NCBI RefSeq assembly: GCF_008933155.1
Contig: NZ_WBVP01000008.1
Coordinates: 1 to 64,000 of the forward strand
Length of the DNA: 64,000 nt
Origin: Aliivibrio finisterrensis
GTDB taxonomy: Bacteria > Pseudomonadota > Gammaproteobacteria > Enterobacterales > Vibrionaceae
Reading direction: 5' to 3'
Shown here: one piece after another, positions 51,662 to 61,274 of the stretch
Numbering within the stretch: the stretch's first letter is position 1
Layout of the letters: each line of letters begins with the position of its first letter
Notes under the pieces: model-generated
Told to the model about the DNA's origin: nothing
Seen by the model: the letters and a program-made list of their open reading frames with translations, nothing else
The model's database searches: none
Position numbers and translations under genes: made by a program

Positions 51662-53371
51662 CTATAGATTTAAAGATCTTAATACTGCTTTTAATTGCTT
51701 TGTTCTTATTGGTTTTGAAACAAAATCATTCATTCCAGCATCAATGCATAATTTCTTTTCTTCACGCAATGCATGGCCCGTTATTGCAACGATTGGAATT
51801 AGCGATCCTGTAGCTCGTATTTCTTTAGTTGCACTAATACCATCTTTTATTGGCATCGACACATCCATTAAAATGACATCATAGTTATTGTTATGATCAG
51901 ACCATTCTTGAATTACTTCAACACCATTCTTAACCAAAGTAACTTGATGTCCTTGCCGTTCTAATAGTAACTTCATTACTGCTTGGTTTGCTTTATTATC
52001 TTCAGCAACTAAAACGGATAAATATTGTTTACTTATCTCTGGTATTAGTTCATTTATCGAAAGTTTTCTAGATATTGGCGCAGCTTCTTTCAATGGCAAC
52101 TTTACAGTAAAAGTACTTCCTTTGCCGATTAAGCTTTCAACTTCAATGGTACCATTCATCAATTCCGTAAGACGTTTTGTGATTGATAAACCTAAACCTG
52201 TCCCTCCAAATTGACGGGTAATTGAGCTATCTGCTTGTATGAAAGGTTTAAAAAACTGCTCAGTAATATCTCGAGCAATACCTATTCCTGTATCTTTAAT
52301 TGAAAAGCAGATTAAACCACCATCAGAAAGACTGATATTTAAACAAACCGACCCGTTATTGGTGAATTTTACGGCATTTCCCACTAAATTGAAGATGACT
52401 TGAGCAATGCGTGTTTGGTCTGCAATGACATTAATAGGTACATTCTGTGACACTGTCACAGTTAATTTTATGCATTTATCCTGAGCTATCCACCATGAAA
52501 TAATCAATGGCGCTATGAATGATTTTAATTAAATCAATTGGTTGCTCATCTAGAATAAAAGTTCCTGCTTCAATTCTTGAAATATCTAATACATCATTAA
52601 TTATTGTGAGAAGAAGCTGAGATGAAGGTTTATTTTATCTCCAAGCCCCATTGGTAATTCAGTCCAATGCTTATAAACATCAATAATCGGTTTATAGTCA
52701 ATTTCATAAATAATTCGATTGTGTGTTTTTGTTGCAATCCCTGATGTTGAAGAGCAAGCATATCCAGAGTGAAAGGAATAAGACACTTTACAGGAGGGAT
52801 AAAAAACAGATAAAGAAATGCCAAAACTAAGCAGGTCATCTTGAGTAAAGATACACCACTTTCCCTGTACGTTATTATCAGTTGCGGTTCCTCCTATAAG
52901 AGGTATTGGCGTCCCAAAATATTAATCTATTGCTGTAATTATTTTCTCTTCTTGTCCAGGTGTTGCATTGAGTAAAACCAATGCAGGTAATTCTCCTTCG
53001 CGACCACTATCCTTAATTGCTTTTTCTAATAATTGTTTTGTAAGCTGAGTGACCTCATGATTGTGATCAAGTTTAGCTATACTTGTTCCATATCGTCCAT
53101 GCTTTGAATCATAGAGTGCCCATAATGCAATTGAATAACACTCAAGAAATCCATGATCAGTCATTACCCCTCGGCATGAGGTGCAGCCATGAATTTTGGT
53201 ATTAGGGAATCGCTTTTTTAACGTATTTATAATAAGGTGACTATCATGTTCTTCAGTGAAATAGCACAACAAAATATCCGGTTCAATAGGATGAACAAGT
53301 AAGTTACTTAGACAGTATTCAAGTGCTTTTCCTGAATCGTTATTCTGTGAATTTGTGCTAATTATCTTCAT
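51662..53371 (-). pseudogene. FIST-domain hybrid histidine kinase, degraded
   Basis: The remains read, in order: ATG at 53371 with a GGAAGGA RBS; a FIST sensory domain; a HisKA fragment; an ATPase; and a receiver domain. Lesion 1 is an in-frame TAA at 52922-52924 within the FIST domain; the same frame continues with FGTPIPLIGGTATDNN down to 52601. Lesion 2 is a junction near 52605-52640 where the frame changes and the DHp phospho-histidine segment is missing; the new frame reads LLLTIINDVLDISRIEAG. Lesion 3 is a one-base frameshift near 52484-52492 that leads into the HATPase (LVGNAVKF, DTGIGI, FGGTGLGLSI) and receiver (DVSMP). The missing H-box makes it a non-functional kinase. Confidence 0.85.
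52447..52459. promoter_or_regulatory. matS site (MatP binding), perfect
   Basis: GTGACACTGTCAC matches the matS consensus at all positions. It lies inside the degraded kinase gene. Confidence 0.85.
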
Positions 53372-53467
53372 ATTCCTTCCAAATTGTTTTATTTTTATTA
53401 AACAAACTCTAATTTGTCATTGAGCGGTTGATTTTTGCACATTTAAAGAATAACACGTTGAAAGTTA

Positions 53468-53923
53468 TCATTTTGTGGAATTAAAAATCACATTTATTTT
53501 TTGAGAGCTATTTGATACTTCTACATTCCATGCCATATCATTATGTTTACATTTTGGTACAAATACTGAATACATTTGTTTGCCATTTTGCTTAACCGAA
53601 GGCATGAACTTTAACGTTCCCATGTTCATCTTCACGCCAGTTGCTTCCATCTCCCAAGCATCACTTAGACCTGAAACTAGGATGCTGACCTCTGTATTTT
53701 GCAAGATAGGACGCTCTTTTACATCAATAATGATTTGATTATTATCGATATTAAAAGCACAAGACTTTTCAGTTATGTTACAAACAGTCGCGTTTTGGTT
53801 GTTTTTTGCACTCTCCATCGGATCTTTGTAGGTAATTGTTCTCCAAGTAAATGCGGCAATCAATACCACCAACAAGAAGATAAGTTGAAATAAACGAGGA
53901 CCTGTTAACTTTTCTACAGCCAT
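53468..53923 (-). CDS. Hypothetical membrane-anchored periplasmic protein, Met/Cys-rich
   Basis: The 151-residue protein has one N-terminal membrane helix (about 12-27, FQLIFLLVVLIAAFTW) with a short cytoplasmic end and the bulk outside. The periplasmic part has two Cys (CNITEKSC), a Met-rich strand segment (WEMEATGVKMNMG and LKFM) and FVPKCKHNDMAW. Such Met/Cys patterns recall small copper-handling periplasmic folds of the FixH/YtkA type, but I do not recognise the family with confidence. It is divergent from ccoN, so it may be linked to cbb3 oxidase assembly. That is an inference from position and residues. Confidence 0.7.
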   Translation of the reverse strand: MAVEKLTGPRLFQLIFLLVVLIAAFTWRTITYKDPMESAKNNQNATVCNITEKSCAFNIDNNQIIIDVKERPILQNTEVSILVSGLSDAWEMEATGVKMNMGTLKFMPSVKQNGKQMYSVFVPKCKHNDMAWNVEVSNSSQKINVIFNSTK

Positions 53924-54125
53924 AGTTGAAAAAACCTGTGTTATCTAGTTCAAAAAAAATGAAAAAATGTTGCTTAACCGTAAACTTCCTGCGGGCATCA
54001 ACTATGATTCAATTTTGAAGTGAAGTATCATTGACGCCGAAAATGCCATTTTTGCATTAAAAAAGGATATTTCAAAATAAAAGGGTCACAAATCTAATTA
54101 TTAGGGATTGAATTTTGGATGGCAT

Positions 54126-54144
54126 TGCGAACAAATTGTTCGCA
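54126..54144. promoter_or_regulatory. Palindromic operator upstream of ccoN
   Basis: TGCGAACA-AAT-TGTTCGCA is a perfect 19-bp palindrome 48 bases before the ccoN ATG. It does not fit FNR (TTGAT-N4-ATCAA), ArcA or CRP patterns; the binding protein is unknown. Confidence 0.6.
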
Positions 54145-54192
54145 CTATGGAAAGTAAAGTGTAGTTAATAATAAAAGTGGAAGCATGCAATT

Positions 54193-55623
54193 ATGAGCCA
54201 AGTACAGCAGCATGAACAAAACTACAACTATACCGTTGTTCGTCAATTCTCTTTAGTTACCATACTATGGGGTATTGTTGGCATGGGTGTAGGTGTACTA
54301 ATTGCCGCTCAGTTAGTTTGGCCGCAACTTAATTTTGACACACCATGGCTTACGTATAGTCGTCTGCGACCTCTGCATACCAATGCAGTGATTTTCGCAT
54401 TCGGCACAAGTGCCCTTTTTGCAACATCTTATTATGTTGTTCAGCGTACTTGTCAAACACGTTTGTTTGGTGGTCCATTAGTTGCGTTCACCTTCTGGGG
54501 TTGGCAAGCAATTATTCTAGCAGCAGCAATTTCATTGCCTCTAGGTATTACATCAGGAAAAGAATACGCAGAATTAGAGTGGCCGATTGATATCGCAATT
54601 ACTCTGGTTTGGGTTGCGTATGCCATCGTTTTCTTTGGAACCCTGTTTAAGCGTAAGACATCTCACATCTACGTTGCAAACTGGTTCTTTGGAGCCTTCA
54701 TTTTAACCGTTGCCGTTCTTCATATTGTGAATAGTCTTGCTGTTCCTGTATCTATGACTAAATCTTATTCGATTTATTCTGGTGCTGTTGATGCGATGGT
54801 ACAATGGTGGTACGGCCACAACGCAGTTGGTTTCCTACTAACTGCAGGCTTCCTTGGTATGATGTATTATTTCGTACCAAAACAAGCTGAGCGTCCAGTT
54901 TATTCATACCGTTTATCTATTGTTCACTTTTGGGCTCTAGTATCACTTTATATCTGGGCCGGCCCGCACCATTTACATTATACAGCGCTGCCTGACTGGA
55001 CTCAGTCTCTAGGTATGGTTATGTCATTAGTTCTATTCGCACCCTCTTGGGGCGGTATGATTAATGGTATTATGACGCTCTCTGGTGCTTGGCATAAACT
55101 TCGTTATGACCCAATTCTTCGATTCTTAATTGTTTCTTTGTCTTTCTACGGCATGTCTACCTTTGAAGGCCCGATGATGGCAATTAAATCAGTAAATGCC
55201 CTATCTCACTACACTGACTGGACAATTGGTCACGTTCATTCTGGTGCATTAGGTTGGGTAGCAATGGTATCAATTGGTTCTCTATATCACTTAATTCCTA
55301 AGCTATTTGGTCAAGAGCGTATGTACTCTGTCTCATTAATCAATGCTCACTTCTGGTTAGCGACTATCGGTACGGTTTTTTACATTGTGGCAATGTGGAT
55401 TTCTGGGGTTATGCAAGGTCTCATGTGGCGTGCAGTAAATTCGGATGGCACATTAACATACAGCTTTGTTGAGTCACTAGAAGCCTCTTACCCATTCTAC
55501 TTTGTCAGATTCTTAGGTGGTTTAATCTTCTTGTCAGGAATGTTCTTACTTGCGTACAACGCATATAAAACTATCTCTGCTCCGAAGAACAGCCTAAAAG
55601 CAATTCCACAGCCAGTATTATAA
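54193..55623 (+). CDS. ccoN: cbb3-type cytochrome c oxidase subunit I
   Basis: The 476-residue inner-membrane protein has about 12 helices. Heme and CuB ligand motifs are [39 protein letters not shown] and [14 protein letters not shown]. It is the catalytic subunit of the high-affinity oxidase that reduces oxygen with electrons from cytochrome c. It heads the ccoNOQP operon; ccoO starts 12 bases downstream. A 19-bp palindrome of unknown ligand lies in its promoter. Confidence 0.97.
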   Translation: MSQVQQHEQNYNYTVVRQFSLVTILWGIVGMGVGVLIAAQLVWPQLNFDTPWLTYSRLRPLHTNAVIFAFGTSALFATSYYVVQRTCQTRLFGGPLVAFTFWGWQAIILAAAISLPLGITSGKEYAELEWPIDIAITLVWVAYAIVFFGTLFKRKTSHIYVANWFFGAFILTVAVLHIVNSLAVPVSMTKSYSIYSGAVDAMVQWWYGHNAVGFLLTAGFLGMMYYFVPKQAERPVYSYRLSIVHFWALVSLYIWAGPHHLHYTALPDWTQSLGMVMSLVLFAPSWGGMINGIMTLSGAWHKLRYDPILRFLIVSLSFYGMSTFEGPMMAIKSVNALSHYTDWTIGHVHSGALGWVAMVSIGSLYHLIPKLFGQERMYSVSLINAHFWLATIGTVFYIVAMWISGVMQGLMWRAVNSDGTLTYSFVESLEASYPFYFVRFLGGLIFLSGMFLLAYNAYKTISAPKNSLKAIPQPVL

Positions 55624-55635
55624 GGAGACCATGTT

Positions 55636-56247
55636 ATGAGTTCTAATCGCCATGAAATCATAGAAAAAAACGTTGGCCTTCTTGCGGTTCTTATCGTTGT
55701 TGCTATTAGCTTTGGTGCATTAGTTGAGATCACTCCTCTAATGTTCCAAAAACAAACAACTGAACCGGTAGAAAACTTACGTGTTTATACACCGTTAGAA
55801 ATGGAAGGTCGTGATATTTACATCCGCGAAGGTTGTAGTGTTTGTCATAGTCAGATGATCCGCCCGTTCCGTGCTGAAACAGAACGTTACGGTCACTACT
55901 CTGTTGCTGGTGAAAGCGTTTGGGAGCACCCATTCTTATGGGGTTCTAAGCGTACTGGGCCAGATCTAGCTCGTGTGGGTGCTCGTTATTCTGATGAATG
56001 GCACCGTGTTCACCTAATCAACCCTCGTGATGTGGTTCCTGAATCAAACATGCCTGGCTTCCCTTGGTTGGTAGACAACGTGTTAGATGCTGAATTAACA
56101 TCGAAAAAAATTGCTATTTTCCGTAACAACTTTGGTGTTCCATACACTGAAGAAGACGTAAAGAATGCGGCTGATGCGGTTAAAGGCAAGACTGAGATGG
56201 ATGCGCTTATTGCTTATCTTCAATCACTTGGTCATGCAATGAAGTAA
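55636..56247 (+). CDS. ccoO: cbb3-type cytochrome c oxidase subunit II (monoheme cytochrome c)
   Basis: The 203-residue protein has one N-terminal membrane helix and a periplasmic cytochrome c domain. The single heme site is C67-S-V-C70-H71 in [14 protein letters not shown], and a Met ligand is likely in [10 protein letters not shown]. It passes electrons from CcoP to CcoN. The GGAG RBS is well placed. Gene spacing (12 bases from ccoN, 10 to ccoQ) indicates one operon. Confidence 0.96.
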   Translation: MSSNRHEIIEKNVGLLAVLIVVAISFGALVEITPLMFQKQTTEPVENLRVYTPLEMEGRDIYIREGCSVCHSQMIRPFRAETERYGHYSVAGESVWEHPFLWGSKRTGPDLARVGARYSDEWHRVHLINPRDVVPESNMPGFPWLVDNVLDAELTSKKIAIFRNNFGVPYTEEDVKNAADAVKGKTEMDALIAYLQSLGHAMK

Positions 56248-56257
56248 GGAGGTTCCT

Positions 56258-56440
56258 ATGGATGCTGGAACTATTCATGCAATTTGGACAGTTATTCTGT
56301 TTTTAAGCATGGTAGGTATTATTTTTTGGGCTTACAGTAAAAAGCAAAAAGCTCGCTTCGATGAAGCCGCTAACTTGGTTTTTGCTGATGAACAAGAAGA
56401 TACTTCAAGCCAAAACAAGACAGGAGTTGATAAACAATGA
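56258..56440 (+). CDS. ccoQ: cbb3-type oxidase small subunit CcoQ
   Basis: The 60-residue protein has one membrane helix (WTVILFLSMVGIIFWAY) and a charged cytoplasmic tail, typical of CcoQ, which stabilises the cbb3 complex. The RBS is AGGAGG. It overlaps the start of ccoP by 4 bases. Confidence 0.92.
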   Translation: MDAGTIHAIWTVILFLSMVGIIFWAYSKKQKARFDEAANLVFADEQEDTSSQNKTGVDKQ

Positions 56441-57408
56441 GTACTTTTTGGAGTCTCTGGATAAGTATCATTAGTATTGGTACATTAATAGGGTGTGGTT
56501 TACTGCTTCGTTTCTGCTTAAAAAACACACCAGGAATTGAAGAAGGTGAAGATATGGGTCATGAATACGATGGTATTCGTGAACTTAATAATCCACTCCC
56601 TAAATGGTGGACTTATATGTTCTGGGCCACGATTGCTTTTGCGGTTATTTACTTAATTCTTTACCCAGGATTAGGCAACTTCAAAGGCGTTTTAGGCTGG
56701 ACAAGTTCAAACCAATTAGTTCGTAATATTGACGAATCATACGCATCTATTAAGCGTGCTCATGAAGAGCAAACACTTGATCAATTTGCTCGTGAATTAG
56801 ATGACGCAGATACAAACTTTGGAGAAACTTTTGCAAATCTTGCATATAAGCCAGGAACATCAGAATTATTAGCTATTACTGATATAGCAAAAAATGATGA
56901 TGCATTAAAAGTAGGTCAACGTTTGTTCCTACAAAACTGTGCACAATGTCATGCATCAGATGCAAGAGGTATGATTGGCTTCCCTAACCTAACCGATAAT
57001 GCTTGGTTATATGGTGGTGAGCCACAAGCAATCAAAACAACTATCATGTATGGTCGTATTGGTAATATGCCAGCCTGGGGGGATGTTTTAGGTGTTGATG
57101 GCGTAGAAGAAGTCGTGAGCTATACTCTTAGCTTATCAGGTCGTAAAGTTAACACTAAAGAAGCAGCTGCAGGTAAACAACGTTTCATCGTTTGTGCCGC
57201 ATGCCATGGTACAGATGGTAAAGGCAACCCTGCGTTAGGAGCTCCAGATCTAACCGATAACTATTGGTTATTTGGGGATTCACGCGCAGCAGTTACTGAA
57301 TCAGTAGTCAATGGCCGCCAAGGTGTTATGCCTGCATGGAAAGACGTATTAGGTGAAGAAAAAGTACAACTTATCTCAGCCTACGTTTGGAGCCTAAGCA
57401 ACAAATAA
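56437..57408 (+). CDS. ccoP: cbb3-type cytochrome c oxidase subunit III (diheme cytochrome c)
   Basis: The 323-residue protein has two N-terminal membrane segments and two periplasmic cytochrome c domains. Heme sites are C168-A-Q-C171-H172 and C253-A-A-C256-H257, each with a downstream Met ligand (GNMPAW, GVMPAW). The N-terminal motif DGIRELNNPLPKWW is characteristic of CcoP. It accepts electrons from soluble cytochrome c. A strong terminator follows, separating the structural genes from the assembly genes. Confidence 0.97.
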   Translation: MSTFWSLWISIISIGTLIGCGLLLRFCLKNTPGIEEGEDMGHEYDGIRELNNPLPKWWTYMFWATIAFAVIYLILYPGLGNFKGVLGWTSSNQLVRNIDESYASIKRAHEEQTLDQFARELDDADTNFGETFANLAYKPGTSELLAITDIAKNDDALKVGQRLFLQNCAQCHASDARGMIGFPNLTDNAWLYGGEPQAIKTTIMYGRIGNMPAWGDVLGVDGVEEVVSYTLSLSGRKVNTKEAAAGKQRFIVCAACHGTDGKGNPALGAPDLTDNYWLFGDSRAAVTESVVNGRQGVMPAWKDVLGEEKVQLISAYVWSLSNK

Positions 57409-57418
57409 TAAATATACT

Positions 57419-57446
57419 AGCCCCTGCATGTACAGGGGCTTTTTTC
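57419..57446 (+). terminator. Rho-independent terminator after ccoNOQP
   Basis: AGCCCCTG (57419-57426) pairs with CAGGGGCT (57433-57440), followed by TTTTT. The assembly genes downstream therefore depend on read-through or their own promoter. Confidence 0.92.
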
Positions 57447-57508
57447 GCTCTTATATTAAAATTTTTTTATAAAGCGCTAATAGCTCGACTTTAATAGGAA
57501 TCGTTACT

Positions 57509-57988
57509 ATGTCTCAGCCTTGGTATAAGCAGTTTTGGCCTTGGTTTCTCATCATCCTTCCTGGTACCGTTGTTGTTGCTTGTATATCAACTTACATTTT
57601 ATTTGTAGAGCACGATGTTGATTTAGTCGCAGAAGATTATTACAAGAAAGGTAAAGCAATCAACGTCGACCTTTCAAAAATCAAAGTGGCTCAAGAGTTA
57701 TCTATTTTTGCCAAAGTACGTAGCGTAGATAAGACAATTGAAATCCAACTTGGTAAAGGAAAACTGGAACATAATCCAGCAATAAAAGCTATCTTCACTC
57801 ACAGAACGCTTCCCAATCACGATTTTTCGCAAGTATTAACATCAGATGCGAGGGGTATTTATCGTCTTCAATTAGATGAACCATTAAAAGGTCCTTGGTT
57901 TATCGAATTACTCCCACATGACAGCGCATGGATAGTCCAAGGCCGCACAAATTTCCCGAGTGAAGAATTTTTTCCTTTAGGTAAGTAG
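57509..57988 (+). CDS. ccoH: FixH/CcoH family cbb3 assembly protein
   Basis: The 159-residue protein has one N-terminal membrane helix (FWPWFLIILPGTVVVACISTYILF, about 9-32) and a short periplasmic beta-domain. The DVDLVAEDYYKKGKAIN segment just after the helix is the FixH family mark. FixH/CcoH helps assemble the cbb3 oxidase, working with CcoI. It is followed by ccoI after 18 bases. ccoG, which often precedes this gene, is not present in this cluster. Confidence 0.88.
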   Translation: MSQPWYKQFWPWFLIILPGTVVVACISTYILFVEHDVDLVAEDYYKKGKAINVDLSKIKVAQELSIFAKVRSVDKTIEIQLGKGKLEHNPAIKAIFTHRTLPNHDFSQVLTSDARGIYRLQLDEPLKGPWFIELLPHDSAWIVQGRTNFPSEEFFPLGK

Positions 57989-58006
57989 ATTAGGTAAATA
58001 AACCAT

Positions 58007-60385
58007 ATGTCGAAGGATTGTTACCACTGCAGTGAGCCTGTCCCATCAGGCTCACATTTTCAAGTTGATATTTTAGGTGAAACTCGTGATATGTGTTGCC
58101 CAGGCTGTGAATCAGTAGCGCAAACTATCGTTGAAAATGGCCTTTCTTCTTATTATCAATATCGTACGGCCCCTGCCGATAAAGCGGATTTAATCCCTGA
58201 GCAGTTAAAAGCATTAGCTCATTATGATCATAGTGAAATTCAAAAAGAGTTTATTCGAACTAATGATAACCACAAAGAAGTGACATTGTCACTAGATGGT
58301 GTCTCTTGTGCTGCCTGTGCTTGGCTCATTGAACAAAAACTTGCCAACGCACAAGGTATATATCAAATAAAAGTAAATACCTCTACTCATAGAGCATTAT
58401 TAAGTTGGAACCCAGAAGAAACTAAATTAAGTACCCTGCTTACTCTTATTCATCAACTTGGTTACAAAGCAGCCCCTTTTGAAGCCGATAAACAAGAACA
58501 AGAATATCACCGCTCAATGAAGCAATACTTATATCGTTTAGGTATTGCAGGACTAGCAACCATGCAAGTAATGATGCTTGCTGTTGCATTATATTTAGAA
58601 GTCTTTGGTGATCTCGATTCGGAATTCAGAAACTATCTTCGATACGTAAGCTTAGTTTTTGCTACACCTGTAATGCTTTACTCTGCTCTGCCATTTTATA
58701 TTAATGCATGGAGAAGCTTAAAAGCTAAAACTCTAGGAATGGATGTTCCCGTCTCTATCGCGATGTTATTTGCTTATTTCGCGAGTGTCGTAGCAACCGT
58801 CACAGAGTCTGGTGAAGTTTTCTTTGAATCTGTCGCCATGTTTACCTTCTTTTTATTGCTCGGTCGATTCCTTGAAATGCGCGCACGTCGAAAAGCAGCC
58901 GCAATTACAGGAAACTTGCTCAAACTTATCCCCGTAATGGCAACATTAACCTCAGGGAAAAAAGTGCCTGCGCGCATACTTGATGTTGATGACACTGTTA
59001 TTGTTCCTCCAGGTGAACATCTACCGGCAGATGGTATTGTTATCGCAGGTTACAGCGCTATTGACGAATCAATGTTTACGGGTGAGTCGATGCCTATTGC
59101 TAAAAAAGAAACTGATCCGGTTTATGCTGGCACCATTAATGGTGATGGTAACTTAACAATTAAGGTAACCAAAACCAAAGCAGATTCTTTAATATCAAAC
59201 ATTGTTAAACTTCAAGATGAAGCACAAATGTCGAAACCTAAAGTTGCTGAAATTGCAGATCTGGTCGCTCGTTACTTTGTAGCAGGTATCTTAATTATCT
59301 CTGCCTTTACTTGGTTCTATTGGCATGAAACAAAACCAGATGATGCTTTTTGGATCATGTTATCAGTGCTCGTTGCAACTTGTCCTTGCGCCTTATCACT
59401 AGCAACACCAACAGCCATTACCTGTTCAACCTCTCGATTAGCACAGCTTGGTTTAATGCTTCGCCGTGGCCATGTTTTAGAAACACTGTGCAAAGTTAAT
59501 CGCTTAGTTATCGATAAAACAGGAACATTAACCGAAGGAAATATTCGATTAACTCAAGTTCATTCCTTTACTGATATGTCAGAGGAAACCGCAAAAACAA
59601 TAGCGGCTGAAATGGAATCTTTTGCTAATCACCCTATTGCTCGTGCTTTCTCACAATACAGAGATTCAACTCAAACTCATTTTGATAGCGTAAAAAATAT
59701 TATAGGTTCTGGCTTGCAAGGATATATTGGTAATGATGAATGGAAAATTGGCCATAAAGCCTTTGCTGCACAAGAATGCCACTTAAAAAATCATCAAGAT
59801 TACCAAGTGTGGTTATCTAAAAATGGACAAGCGGTCGCCGCTTTTTCTTTAGATGACCCAATTCGTCAAGAAAGCAAAACATTCATTCAATCATTGCATC
59901 ATTTAGGCATTAAAGTGACTATGCTAACTGGTGACAGTAGCTCATCGGTTGAGAAAGTGGCTAATGCTTTGGATATTGATGAGGTAATTTCCGGAGCAAC
60001 ACCGCAAGGGAAATTAGATTACTTGAAATCATTACCAAAAAACGAAGTCAGCTTGATGGTTGGTGATGGTATCAATGATGCGCCAACACTTGCAGGAGCT
60101 CACCTCTCCATAGCAATGGGATCTGGAACTGATGTTGCTAAAGCTTCTGCAGATATGATCCTTCTGGGTGATAACCTTACTCGACTTATTGAAGCTCGAG
60201 AACTAGCGATGAAAACTCGTAAAATTATCCGCGAAAACTTAGCGTGGGCTTTAGGTTATAATGCCGTTATATTACCACTTGCTGTCATGGGTTTAGTTGC
60301 ACCTTACATTGCTGTTGTAGGAATGTCGGGAAGCTCAATTATTGTTGTCTCTAACTCTCTTAGGTTATTAAAAGAAAATGGCTAG
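58007..60385 (+). CDS. ccoI: Copper-transporting P-type ATPase CcoI/FixI
   Basis: The 792-residue P1B-ATPase has an N-terminal Cys cluster (CYHCSEPVP and CCPGC) and a heavy-metal-associated domain with C101-A-A-C104. The core carries CPC in helix 6 (C459-P-C461), the phosphorylated Asp503 in DKTGTLTEG, HPIA, and VGDGINDAP. This Cys-extended type delivers copper for the CuB site of cbb3 oxidase. It overlaps ccoS by 8 bases. A perfect matS site lies in its coding region at 58280-58292, just before the CxxC motif. Confidence 0.95.
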   Translation: MSKDCYHCSEPVPSGSHFQVDILGETRDMCCPGCESVAQTIVENGLSSYYQYRTAPADKADLIPEQLKALAHYDHSEIQKEFIRTNDNHKEVTLSLDGVSCAACAWLIEQKLANAQGIYQIKVNTSTHRALLSWNPEETKLSTLLTLIHQLGYKAAPFEADKQEQEYHRSMKQYLYRLGIAGLATMQVMMLAVALYLEVFGDLDSEFRNYLRYVSLVFATPVMLYSALPFYINAWRSLKAKTLGMDVPVSIAMLFAYFASVVATVTESGEVFFESVAMFTFFLLLGRFLEMRARRKAAAITGNLLKLIPVMATLTSGKKVPARILDVDDTVIVPPGEHLPADGIVIAGYSAIDESMFTGESMPIAKKETDPVYAGTINGDGNLTIKVTKTKADSLISNIVKLQDEAQMSKPKVAEIADLVARYFVAGILIISAFTWFYWHETKPDDAFWIMLSVLVATCPCALSLATPTAITCSTSRLAQLGLMLRRGHVLETLCKVNRLVIDKTGTLTEGNIRLTQVHSFTDMSEETAKTIAAEMESFANHPIARAFSQYRDSTQTHFDSVKNIIGSGLQGYIGNDEWKIGHKAFAAQECHLKNHQDYQVWLSKNGQAVAAFSLDDPIRQESKTFIQSLHHLGIKVTMLTGDSSSSVEKVANALDIDEVISGATPQGKLDYLKSLPKNEVSLMVGDGINDAPTLAGAHLSIAMGSGTDVAKASADMILLGDNLTRLIEARELAMKTRKIIRENLAWALGYNAVILPLAVMGLVAPYIAVVGMSGSSIIVVSNSLRLLKENG
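58280..58292. promoter_or_regulatory. matS site (MatP binding), perfect
   Basis: GTGACATTGTCAC matches the matS consensus at all positions. It lies within ccoI. Confidence 0.85.
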
Positions 60386-60542
60386 TTTATATTTGTTAAT
60401 CCCAATAGCGATTATGTTAGTGTGCGTTGCCGTAGCAATTTTTATTTGGGCTGTTAAAAGCGACCAATTTGAAGATCTCGATCGCCAAGGTACCGAAATA
60501 CTATTCGATGAACAACCTCCGGTAAATGAAAAAGATAAATGA
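60378..60542 (+). CDS. ccoS: cbb3 oxidase maturation protein CcoS
   Basis: This 54-codon gene starts at the ATG overlapping the last 8 bases of ccoI and stops at 60540-60542. The product is one membrane helix (about 5-25) followed by WAVKSDQFEDLD, the CcoS/FixS hallmark. CcoS is needed for heme and copper insertion into CcoN. Its stop overlaps the next gene start in an ATGA arrangement, so translation is coupled. Confidence 0.93.
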   Translation: MASLYLLIPIAIMLVCVAVAIFIWAVKSDQFEDLDRQGTEILFDEQPPVNEKDK

Positions 60543-61213
60543 ACATTGATTTATTAGGAGCCTTTTTTGTTGGCATGATGGGTACTGGCCACTGCATAGG
60601 CATGTGCGGTGGTATTTCTGCTGTAATATCAATGAACACCACTAATTCAAAGCACCCTCGTTGGCTGTTTATTTTACTCTATAATTGTGGCCGAATTTTA
60701 TCTTATTCAATGTTCGGTTTTATTATTGGTGGTGTGTTTGTTTCTATTGCTTCTACATCTGGTAGTTATAGTGCGCTAGTGTATTTAAGGATCTTTGCTG
60801 GCATCCTTATGTGCTTACTTGCTTTGTATATCGCAAATTGGTGGAAAGGATTGGTGTATCTAGAAGTCATTGGTAAACAATTATGGAAATATATATCTCC
60901 ATTAACAAAACCACTGTTACCGCTTAAAACCCCTTTCCATGCGATTCCCTTTGGATTCTTATGGGGATGGCTTCCTTGTGGTTTAGTTTATTCAACTTTA
61001 AGTTGGGCAGCCGTTTCTGGTGGTGCGATTAACGGTTCATTAATCATGCTTGCTTTTGGTATTGGCACACTTCCCGCCATGTTTCTAGTAGGTGTTGGTG
61101 CTCATGCCCTTCAGTCATTCATCAATAATTTAATCACCAGAAACATAAGTGCATTGTTATTATTAACGTATGGTACTCATACTGTTTATATTGCGTTACA
61201 TCAACTAATATAA
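60539..61213 (+). CDS. TauE/SafE-like (UreH/DsbD-type) membrane protein linked to cbb3 assembly
   Basis: The 224-residue inner-membrane protein has about six hydrophobic segments. Two conserved motifs are present: MGTGHCIGMCGG near the N-terminus and GWLPCGLVYSTL in the second half, both with Cys that could bind metal. This family is routinely found after ccoI-ccoS in gammaproteobacteria and is annotated as sulfite exporter TauE/SafE-like. A role in copper handling or cytochrome maturation is inferred from context. It overlaps ccoS by 4 bases. fnr follows after about 95 bases with its own promoter. Confidence 0.85.
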   Translation: MNIDLLGAFFVGMMGTGHCIGMCGGISAVISMNTTNSKHPRWLFILLYNCGRILSYSMFGFIIGGVFVSIASTSGSYSALVYLRIFAGILMCLLALYIANWWKGLVYLEVIGKQLWKYISPLTKPLLPLKTPFHAIPFGFLWGWLPCGLVYSTLSWAAVSGGAINGSLIMLAFGIGTLPAMFLVGVGAHALQSFINNLITRNISALLLLTYGTHTVYIALHQLI

Positions 61214-61274
61214 TTATAAATTTTTGCATAGTTTTGTATTTATGCTACCACTTTGGCACTGGTTAATGCTAAAA

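Noticed and set aside
52446-52460. TGTGACACTGTCACA as a CRP site
   Set aside because: The two TGTGA-type halves are separated by 5, not 6 bases, and the sequence lies inside a coding remnant. It is better explained as a matS site.
52601-53371. Two separate small genes (FIST protein and orphan kinase-receiver) instead of one pseudogene
   Set aside because: The FIST frame continues in phase past its TAA, and the HisKA remnant joins the ATPase by a one-base shift, so the pieces derive from one hybrid kinase.
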